Made by a program: the position numbers and the translations under genes
The notes under the pieces: model-generated
Seen by the model: only the letters and a program-made list of their open reading frames with translations
The model's database searches: none
Told to the model about the DNA's origin: nothing
NCBI GenBank assembly: GCA_024036415.1
Contig: JAMWET010003135.1
Span: 1-64,000 of the forward strand
DNA: 64,000 bases
DNA from: Prochilodus magdalenae
Taxonomy: Eukaryota; Chordata; Actinopteri; Characiformes; Prochilodontidae
Direction of reading: 5' to 3'
Part shown: one piece after another, positions 56,851 through 64,000 of the stretch
How positions within the stretch are numbered: position 1 is the stretch's first letter
Layout: each line of letters opens with the position of its first letter

Positions 56851-57552
56851 GTCAGCAACAGTCAGGAGGTTTGGCTCGCAAGCTTTTGGTTATGTTGGTT
56901 AGCTTTAGCTTGCTGAGTTTCTCTGACTCTGAAACTTGTATGTGTGGGTGGGGCCAGAGATATCCACCTTGTGATTGGTCAGGGGAATGCTCACAGAAAC
57001 GCTACCCAAGTTACTCATTTAGAAAGATAGTCTCTTAGAGATAATAGTTTAAAGTTAAAATGTGACTCCTAACAACCACCTGGAAGGCCTGGTAGATGGC
57101 CAAAACTGCAGAGGTCAGAACCTCAACACCACTGAATGTGTTGGGGGTTATTTGGATGGGGGAGAAGAAGCAGGAAGTGCTAAACCAGCTTCTAAGACTG
57201 AACTTGGGAGTTGCGTCTCTGTGAGGAACTGAAAGTCTCCTGAGAAGAATGGAAGCTGGAATGAAGGGAAAGAGTGGACACAACAACAATTATACTGAGC
57301 TGGCGAGGCTTCTGTGTACCTAATGGCTGGAAGGGGGCGAGCCCGAATGTGCACCAGTCCTGGGTCCTGGGTATGTGTAAGACTACAGCTGATCAAATGC
57401 TTTGACCCAGTGACTGTCCTGCCCCAGGGACACCTATCATACAGTGCTGGTGTTTGCCTGGCAGGTGTCTGTCACAGGCTGCAGCTAATTGACCAATAGT
57501 GTTTACACACAGAGGCATTTGTTCTCCCCCATTAAACCCATCAGTGAAGAAA
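56851..57552. other. Array flank and intronic sequence
   Basis: The first 150 bp are a dispersed repeat shared with 16,350-16,500. The remainder has no exon-like signal. Confidence 0.6.

Positions 57553-57616
<64 letters not shown>
57553..57616. repeat. (CA)n microsatellite
   Basis: About 32 CA units with a single CC interruption. Confidence 0.95.
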
Positions 57617-57621
<5 letters not shown>

Positions 57622-58405
57622 TAGGGGGCAGTAATCACACTTGTCCAGAGCGGTCGGCAGCCCTATTGATGGTCACCCAGGGAGCAGTTGTTGCGGGGTT
57701 AGGTGCCTTGCTCAATGGCACTTCAGTCATGTCCTGCTGATTCAGGGTCCAAGTCTGGTTCCCAAACCTTCAACCCATCACTACCCCAGTCCTGGATAGT
57801 GAACAGTGCGAGTGAGAGAGCAGGTCATGTGGAGGGAGGGAGCTGAATCTCATACCATAATAAAGAGTCTCTCTCGCTCACAATGGCCCTCTGTTCACTG
57901 AAACACAAGTACTGAAACGCAAAGTACTTCCTGAAACCCACTTCCACAGTTTTCACCGGGATTCTGACATTCAGCAGAGTTTTTGAATTTGGCATTTGTT
58001 CTTAGTTAGGAGCCAAATCCTCACACACTCAGAAACACAACGCTGCCAGCAGTTCTAGATGAGCCTGGCGTGGACTTTTCACCAGAAGACTTTCCTCTAA
58101 AACTGAGTTAAGGAAAAACAGAAAGAGATTTGGGTGAATAAGGCCCAGGGAGTGCTGTGTGTAGAGTGCATACTGCCCTCTGGTGGCTAAAAGCAGTCAC
58201 TGCAAACAGATCTTCATGATTCAGAATCAGAGAAAATGATTTACTCTTCAGTGATCACAGGATGTACGTCAGTGTGTTGATTTATTTAGTTTGTTTGTGT
58301 AAAGGTGTTACCACAGTCAGTATAATTTTAGAGATGCTGAAACACTGCAACATTTTGCCCCAGGAAAGGATTAGATCAGTCTGAGAAGTGTAAACATCAG
58401 TTACA
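57617..58405. other. Intronic sequence, nothing recognised
   Basis: No exon-like signal. Confidence 0.5.
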
Positions 58406-60918
58406 GTTCTAATGGTAATAACAATGAGATGAATGAACAGTGTTGGTGATGGATAAAAAAATGAAAGGATGAAGGAACAATGTTGGTGTATGGATAAAGG
58501 AATGCAGGGATGAATGGAGAGTGTTGGGGTATGGGTAAAGGAATGAACAGATGAATTATAGTGTTGGTGTATGGGTGAACAGTGTTGGGGGATGTGTGAA
58601 GGAATAAATGGATAAATTAACACTGTTAAGGTATGTGTGAAGGAATAAATGAACAGTGTTGGAGTATAGGTAAAGGAATGAATAGATGAATGAACAGGAT
58701 GGGGTATAGGTTAAGGAATGAATGTATGAATGAACAATGTTGGGGTATAAGTGAAGGAATAAATGTATGAATGAACAGTGTTGGAGTATAGGTAAAGGAA
58801 TGAATGGATGAATGAACAGAATGGGGTATAGGTGAAGGAATGAATGGATGAATTAACAGGATGGGGTATAGGTGAAGGAATGAATGGATTAATGAACAGG
58901 ATGGGGTATAGGTGAAGGAATTAATGGATGAATGAACAGGATGGGTTATAGGTAAAGGAATGAATGGATGAATGAACAGGATGTGGTATAGGTGAAGGAA
59001 TGAATGGATGACTGAACAGTGTTGGGGTATAGGTGAAGGAATGAATGTATGAATGAACAGTGATGGGGTATAGGTGAAGGAATGAATGTATGAATGAACA
59101 GGATGGGGTATAGGTGAAGGAATGAATGTATGAATGAACAGGATGGGGTATAGGTGAAGGAATGAATGGATGAATGAACAGTGTTGGGGTATAGGTGAAG
59201 GAATGAATGGATGAATGAACAGAATGGGGTATAGGTGAAGGAATGAATGTATGAATGAACAGTGTTGGGGTATAGGTAAAGGAATGAATGGATGAATGAA
59301 CAGTGTTGGGGTATAGGTGAAGGAATAAATGGATTAATGAACAGTGTTGGGGTATAGATGAAGGAATGAATGGATGAATGAACAGTGTTGGGGTATAGCT
59401 AAAGGGATGAATGTATGAATGAACAGTGTTGGGGTATAGGTGAAGGAATGAATGTATGAATGAACAGTGTTGGGGTATAGGTGAAGGAATGAATGGGTGA
59501 ATGAACAGGATGGGGTATAGGTGAAGGAATTAATGGATGCATGAACAGGATGTGGTATAGGTGAAGGAATGAATAGATGAATGAACAGTGTTGGGGTATA
59601 GGTGAAAGGAATGGATGAATGAACAGTGTTGGGGTATAGGTGAAAGGACTGAATGGATGAATGAACAGTGTTGAGGTATAGGTGAAGGAATGAATGTATG
59701 AATTAACAGTGTTGGGGTATAGCTAAAGGGATGAATGTATGAATGAACAGTGTTGGGGTATAGGTAAAGGAATGAATGTATGAATGAACAGGATGTGGTA
59801 TAGGTAAAGGAATGAATAGATGAATGAACAGTGTTGGGGTATAGGTGAAAGGAATGAATGGATGAATTAACAGTGTTGGGGTATAGGTAAAGGAATGAAT
59901 GTATGAGTGAACAGTGTTGGGGTATAGGTGAAGGAATGAATGTATGAATGAACAGGATGGGGTATAGGTGAAGGAATGAATGTATGAGTGAACAGTGTTG
60001 GGGTATAGGTGAAGGAATGAATGTATGAATGAACAGGATGGGGTATAGGTGAAGGAATGAATGTATGAATGAACAGGATGGGGTATAGGTGAAGGAATGA
60101 ATGTATGAATGAACAGGATGTGGTATAGGTGAAGGAATGAATGGATGAATGAACAGTGTTGGGGTATAGGTGAAAGGAATGAATGGATGAATGAACAGTG
60201 TTGGGGGATAGGTAAAGGAATGAATGGATGAATGAACAGAATGGGGTATAGGTGAAGGAATTAATGGATGAATGAACAGGATGGGGTATAGGTGAAGGAA
60301 TGAATGTATGAATGAACAGGATGGGGTATAGGTGAAGGAATGAATGGATGAATGAACAGGATGGGGTATAGGTGAAGGAATTAATGGATGAATGAACAGG
60401 ATGGGGTATAGGTGAAGGAATGAATGTATGAATGAACAGGATGGGGTATAGGTGAAGGAATGAATGGATGAATGAACAGGATGGGGTATAGGTGAAGGAA
60501 TGAATGTATGAATGAACAGTGTTGGGGTATAGGTGAAGGAATGAATGTATGAATGAACAGTGATGGGGTATAGGTGAAGGAATGAATGGATGAATGAACA
60601 GGATGGGGTATAGGTGAAGGAATGAATGTATGAATGAACAGGATGGGGTATAGGTGAAGGAATGAATGTATGAATGAACAGGATGGGGTATAGGTGAAGG
60701 AATGAATGGATGAATGAACAGGATGGGGTATAGGTGAAGGAATGAATGGATGAATGAACAGGATGGGGTATAGGTGAAGGAATGAATGGGTGAATGAACA
60801 GGATGGGGTATAGGTGAAGGAATGAATGGATGAATGAACAGGATGGGGTATAGGTGAAGGAATGAATGGGTGAATGAACAGGATGGGGTATAGGTGAAGG
60901 AATGAATGGATGAAGGTA
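58406..60918. repeat. 40-bp minisatellite, array 2 (about 60 units)
   Basis: Units of GGATGGGGTATAGGTGAAGG followed by AATGAATGGATGAATGAACA at 40 bp alternate with 41-bp forms (GTGTTGGGGTATA). The first units (58,434-58,500, GTGTTGGTGATGGATAAA) resemble array 1, so both arrays come from one family. Homogeneity rises toward the right end. It stops about 190 bp before the exon at 61,111. The 514-codon minus-strand open frame is repeat-derived. Confidence 0.95.
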
Positions 60919-61110
60919 ATAAATATCAGTTATAGTTTTGATGGTAATGAAAGTGAGATGCTTACACACTAATGGTGTTGTGGTTTTACCATGTCTGTGT
61001 GTGTCACTGCAGCTGACTGTATCTGGGTTATTGTTACTCCTCGTGTTTCTGAGAATTATCATCTTGTCTAACATTCTCTCTCTTTTCTCTCTCTCTCTCT
61101 TGCTCTACAG

Positions 61111-61252
61111 AGGATGGAAAGAAGAAGAAGCCGGTGCGTCTGGCCATCCAGAGGAGTGTGGAGACGGGATTGGCCATCGAGATGAAGAGCAGGATGACTC
61201 GACAACCCAGTAGAGAAACAGCCGAGGAGGGGGAGAAGCCCAAGCCTGGAAA
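61111..61252 (+). CDS. rims2: RIM exon: IQRSVETGLAIEM region
   Basis: A strong pyrimidine tract (TCTCTCTCTCTTGCTCTACAG) precedes it and GGAAA|GTAAGC ends it. Two bases (AG) complete a Glu with the G left by either 38,785 or 54,283; then 46 codons read DGKKKKPVRLAIQRSVETGL followed by AIEMKSRMTRQPSRE and TAEEGEKPKPG; two bases remain. The (I/V)QRS-ETG-A-EM...TRQ-SRE block is one of the most conserved pre-C2B segments of all RIM proteins. The KKKK run is basic and might contact acidic partners or membranes (inference). This is the common acceptor exon of both isoform types. Confidence 0.93.
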
Positions 61253-61663
61253 GTAAGCATTCCCTTTTCTCTGCAGCTCACAAAAACTAACCTGAGATTA
61301 AATCTATAGTTTGTTTTACAGCACAGGATTAATCTAACATGGGATTATTAATATATGTCATTTTGTAGCACTGGATTATTATAATTTGAGGTTTGTTATA
61401 TAGTCATTTTTTAGCACTGGGCTGATTGATTTTTTTGTTCATTTTATGGCACTTTTTTAATCTAACCTGGGATTAATTATATAGGTAATTTTATTGTACT
61501 GGATTATTAAAAGATGGGATTCATTCTGTAGTTTATAGCACATTGTTAATAATAATAAAAAAAAACAATTTAATATTCCTACAGTTTATTTTATTGCATG
61601 GATGGGACACCGAGATCCTCCCAGTAATATTTAAGAGTGTTTGTCGCTCTGCTTGCTCCCTAG
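61253..61663. other. Short intron
   Basis: AT-rich, with TTTTAGCAC-ACTGG-ATTATT-type degenerate repeats (61,320-61,560). Ends in GCTTGCTCCCTAG. Confidence 0.7.
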
Positions 61664-61776
61664 TCTCATCTTCCCTGGTGTAAAGATCTCCACAGACAGT
61701 CAATTCACAGAGTTTTTGGATGGCTTAGGCCCGGCCCAGCTCGCTGGGAGACAGACACTGGCCACGCCTCCAATGG
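61664..61776 (+). CDS. rims2: RIM exon: IFPGVKISTDSQFTEFLDGLGPAQ
   Basis: It starts after GCTCCCTAG and ends at ATGG|GTAAAA. T completes an Asn, followed by 37 codons LIFPGVKISTDSQFTEFLDG then LGPAQLAGRQTLATPPM, plus one base. (L)IFPGV-...SQF-(D/E)FLDGLGPAQL-GRQTLATP-MG is near-invariant in RIM proteins and leads directly into C2B. LAGRQ in place of the LVGRQ I recall is a mild change. Highly confident as RIM. Confidence 0.95.
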
Positions 61777-61927
61777 GTAAAACACCATGGATTCTATTCA
61801 TTATTCACCCCTCCATAACAGCAGCCTCGCAAAACCTTGTTTATTTTACTGACCTGCACTAAGAGCTGCTGTTCCATCTGTTTTACCTGCCGATGGATGA
61901 GCTCTGAGGGTGTGTTTTTTCTGACAG

Positions 61928-62029
61928 GTGACATCCAGATCGGGATGGTGCACAGGAAAGAGCGGCTGGACGTGGAGGTGATTCGGGCCAGAGGTCTGGT
62001 GGGCAAGCCAGGGAACAAGCAGACTCCAG
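61928..62029 (+). CDS. rims2: RIM exon: start of the C2B domain
   Basis: It starts after TTTTCTGACAG and ends at CCAG|GTAATT; 2 + 33 codons + 1. It reads GDIQIGMVHRKERLDVEVIR then ARGLVGKPGNKQTP, the first two beta strands of C2B. RIMS2 has the RARGL-V-KPG form, while RIMS1 has RARSL, so this supports rims2. VHRKERLD, where mammals have a DKKGQLE-type turn, is an unusual substitution. RIM C2B domains lack the full set of calcium-binding Asp residues and bind lipids, liprin and other partners without calcium, from general family knowledge. Confidence 0.95.
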
Positions 62030-62053
62030 GTAATTCTTCACATGCCTCCATTC

Positions 62054-62347
62054 TTAGACTGTATTCGAAATGGGGTACTACATACTACTGCATACTAAAG
62101 CCACCTAAAAGTAGTATGTAGTATGCAGTATGTGACCAAACTGAAGATCTGTAGTGCACTGAAGATACCGCTGCTTCAGTCAGAGAGAATGGTGGCGGGT
62201 AACACTGGGGTATTATTATTAGTATACCACACTGTAGGACAGAACCTGTTACTGTACTGTATACTACACACAGGGGTGTATACAGTGTACAGCACATACT
62301 ACTGTAGTGTGCAGTGTAGTAGTGTACCATTTTAAATACAGCCTTAG
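62054..62347. mobile_element. Small TIR element (MITE-like) in a RIM intron
   Basis: The left end TTAGACTGTATTCGAAATGG and the right end, inverted, TCTAAGGCTGTATTTAAAAT GG are inverted copies. The interior has TAGTATGTAGTATGCAGTATG palindromic sequence. It begins only 25 bp after the donor at 62,029. Confidence 0.65.
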
Positions 62348-62443
62348 ACCCTTTAAAATGCTCAAACGTGTTTCTGTACTGGTGATGGCTCTGTAACGAC
62401 AGAACAGCCCATCTGAACCTGTAACACTGGTATGTTTTTACAG

Positions 62444-62583
62444 CACCCTATGTTAAAGTCTACCTACTGGATAACGGGAAATGCATCAACAAGAAGAAGA
62501 CGCGGCTGGCGAGGAAAACGCTGGATCCTCTGTACCAGCAGCAGCTGCAGTTTGAGGAGAACCCCGAGGGAAAGGTCTTACAG
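62444..62583 (+). CDS. rims2: RIM exon: C2B middle, YVKVYLLDNG...DPLYQQ
   Basis: It starts after TTTTTACAG and ends at TTACAG|GTAACA, phase 0. CA completes an Ala; 46 codons follow, reading PYVKVYLLDNGKCINKKKTR then LARKTLDPLYQQQLQFEENP and EGKVLQ. The polybasic KKKTR-ARKTLDPLYQQ strand is the conserved C2B core that binds partners and phosphoinositides. YLLDNG is the RIMS2 form (YLLENG in RIMS1). KCINKKK, where mammals have -CIAKKK, and QQQLQF look lineage-specific. The next exon (IVWGDYGRMDHK in mammals) is not in this window, so the gene runs off the right end. Confidence 0.95.
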
Positions 62584-62609
62584 GTAACATGCACCAGTCA
62601 TAACAGTTA

Positions 62610-63165
62610 TTAGAGGCACCGTAAATGTAGGGTAAGGTTCAATGGTCAGGACCCCCACAGAGCAGCTACTATGTGGGTGGTGGATCATTCTTAGCACTGC
62701 AGTGACACTGACGTGGTGGTGGTGTGTTAGTGTGTGTTGTGCTGGTGTGAGTGGATCAGACACAGCAGTGCTGCTGGAGTGTTTAAACACTGTGTCCACT
62801 CACTGTCCACTCTATTAGACACAGGACACTGCTGGCTGAACAGTTTTGGTTGGTAGACAATTCTCAGTCCAGCAGTGACACCGAGGTGTCCAGCAGCACT
62901 GTTTTGTCTGATCCACTTACACCAGCACAACACACACCAACACCACTACATCAGTGTCACTGCAGTGCTGAGAATGATCCACCACCCACATTGTCCCTGC
63001 TCTGTGGTGGTCCTGTTGGGGTCCTGACCATTAAAGAACAGGGTAATACAGTATACAGAGAAACAGATGGACTACAGTCTGTACCTGTAGAACTACAGAG
63101 TGTCCTATATGGTCAGTGGAGCTGATAAAGTGGACAGTGAGTGCAGATACAGGGAGGTGGTTTTA
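62610..63165. mobile_element. Foldback/MITE-like element, complete copy
   Basis: The left half (GTTCAATGGTCAGGACCCCC, GTGGTGGATCATTCTTAGCA CTGCAGTGACACTGAC) is the inverse of the right half (GTGTCACTGCAGTGCTGAGA ATGATCCACCACCC, GGGGTCCTGACCATT). The halves meet near 62,850. It starts about 25 bp after the exon ending at 62,583. The right-hand half is also present at 33,085-33,490. Confidence 0.8.
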
Positions 63166-63562
63166 GAGTTGTGGCTAATCTGTGTATGTTACCGATATTG
63201 TGACCTCATGTGACTGACCTTTTATAGTCTTATAACTGACACCTTATCGTCGTCCTTTAATAGGATCTAGGTCTGGGCTGTTACAGGTTAAGTAAGAAGT
63301 ACTAATGCAAACTTTCCACACATGCTAAAATACCAACAGGTATTAGCAAATAAGTCTCCAGACGACAACAGAGCAGAAACATCGTAATGACCTCATATAG
63401 GTGGTGGATAGTGGAGGGTATTTTTGGCTTTGTCAGCCCTCGGGCTATTGGCAGGTAACTAGTCTTAAATATTAAATCCATGTATTTGATGGAGTACTAG
63501 TGCGGGCATAAGGCGCAAACTGTGGCAGTGTGAGGGATGCTTTCCACTTTGGAAAAGCAAGT
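63166..63562. other. Intronic sequence, nothing recognised
   Basis: No exon-like signal; the next C2B exon is not found here. Confidence 0.5.
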
Positions 63563-63870
63563 CAAGTCAAATTTATGTATTTAGCGTATACAGCGTATAT
63601 ATGTACACAGCCTATATATGTATACAGCCTATATATGTATATAGCGTATATATATGTATATGTATTTGTATGTAGATTTTTACAGATGTTGTCACAAAGC
63701 AGCTTTAAAGAAAGTCCAGGTCCAAGCCCCCAATGAGCAAGCAAAGGGGCAACAGTGGCAAGAAATAAACCTTTAGAACAAGAAGAAGTTCCCTCCAGAG
63801 GAACCAAGAACCAAGATCAAACAGAGAACCCATCCTGTTAAGGTTGACCCCGGATAGCAACAAACGCTAA
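63563..63870. mobile_element. Widespread fish interspersed repeat with a TATATG satellite insert
   Basis: CAAAGCAGCTTTAAAGAAAG then TCCAGGTCCAAGCCCCCAAT GAGCAAGC and AACCCATCCTG...CCCGGATAGCAAC are blocks I recognise from many fish genomes. TACAGCCTATATATGTATA units at 63,590-63,660 interrupt the start. Confidence 0.7.
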
Positions 63871-64000
63871 GAGGATCAGAGTTTATAATTATAGGCAATG
63901 GACAGGACACGTGTTGAGTGTCACGCAACAGCATCAGCCCGCATGGGGTTTCTCCACTTCAGATAAAACTCATGGTTGGGGTGATGCAGCTCCACATGAT
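63871..64000. other. Right edge, intron
   Basis: No coding signal is seen up to the window edge. Confidence 0.5.

Larger units (their letters stand above)
29670..62583 (+). other. rims2: RIM-family gene, partial (rims2-like locus)
   Basis: Seven supported exons and one predicted cassette exon lie in order on the plus strand with matching phases. RIM proteins are presynaptic active-zone scaffolds that link Rab3/vesicle priming factors and calcium channels. This window covers only the linker before C2B and the first part of C2B; the zinc finger, PDZ and C2A region and the last C2B exons are outside. The C2B-region sequence VIRARGLVGKPG and VKVYLLDNG agrees better with vertebrate RIMS2 than RIMS1, as does MCSL...KKRRSS...VGL in the 38,785 exon. 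Teleosts usually keep duplicated rims2 copies; which one this is cannot be told. Two transcript routes are visible: long form through 29,670/38,785 and a short form starting at 54,283. Confidence 0.8.

Noticed and set aside
59530..61074. 514-codon minus-strand open frame rich in IHSFTYTPSCS
   Set aside because: Derived from the 40-bp array; antisense to the RIM gene, no domain.
1..64000. A previously undescribed multi-gene system
   Set aside because: The only supported gene is a RIM-family gene. Everything else is repeats, relics or intron; nothing suggests a new enzymatic or defence system.

Overview
This is a vertebrate, almost certainly teleost, genomic window. It has spliced coding exons with canonical AG/GT borders, long introns, Tc1/mariner relics and MITE-like elements of kinds familiar from fish genomes, and very abundant mini- and microsatellites. 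Several of the repeats look like ones I associate with otophysan fishes (characins, catfishes), but that lineage guess is inference only.

The one gene I can support is on the + strand: the 3' part of a RIM (Rab3-interacting, presynaptic active-zone) gene, best matched to rims2. Its exons are at 29,670-29,809, 32,054-32,221 (predicted cassette), 38,785-38,999, 54,283-54,427 (alternative first coding exon of a short, gamma-type isoform), 61,111-61,252, 61,664-61,776, 61,928-62,029 and 62,444-62,583. All phases join correctly. The long-form path enters through 29,670 and 38,785; the short-form path starts at 54,283; both splice in the same phase into the 61,111 exon and continue into the C2B domain. 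The rest of C2B lies beyond the right edge. A 23-nt candidate microexon at 21,980-22,002 may belong to the same gene.

The left 28 kb is one huge inverted repeat. Bases 1-14,239 are the reverse complement of about 14,254-28,400, with a 14-bp spacer. Every satellite, relic and unique stretch is mirrored in order, and the arms differ mainly by small indels. This is most simply a fold-back (template plus complement) long-read or assembly artefact, so bases 1-14,239 probably add no independent information and genuine sequence probably begins near 14,250. A true giant palindrome is possible but less likely.

Within the right arm, and mirrored on the left, the layout is: old interspersed repeats (14.3-19.5 kb), a (CCTA)n array (19.5-21.3 kb), mostly unique sequence with the candidate microexon (21.3-22.9 kb), a 42-bp/21-bp minisatellite running into a Tc1 relic (22.9-25.3 kb), an 80-bp pyrimidine-rich array with a CT tract (25.8-26.7 kb), and a 29-bp array (27.4-29.5 kb) ending about 160 bp before the first RIM exon. 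The RIM introns then hold Tc1 relics, TIR elements, a 67-bp array (39.5-40.2 kb), a 44-bp-type minisatellite at two places, and two related 40-bp arrays (56.3-56.9 and 58.4-60.9 kb).

I found no bacterial-type genes, CRISPR arrays, rRNA or tRNA genes. The long open frames in the arrays are products of repeat periods and composition, not proteins.
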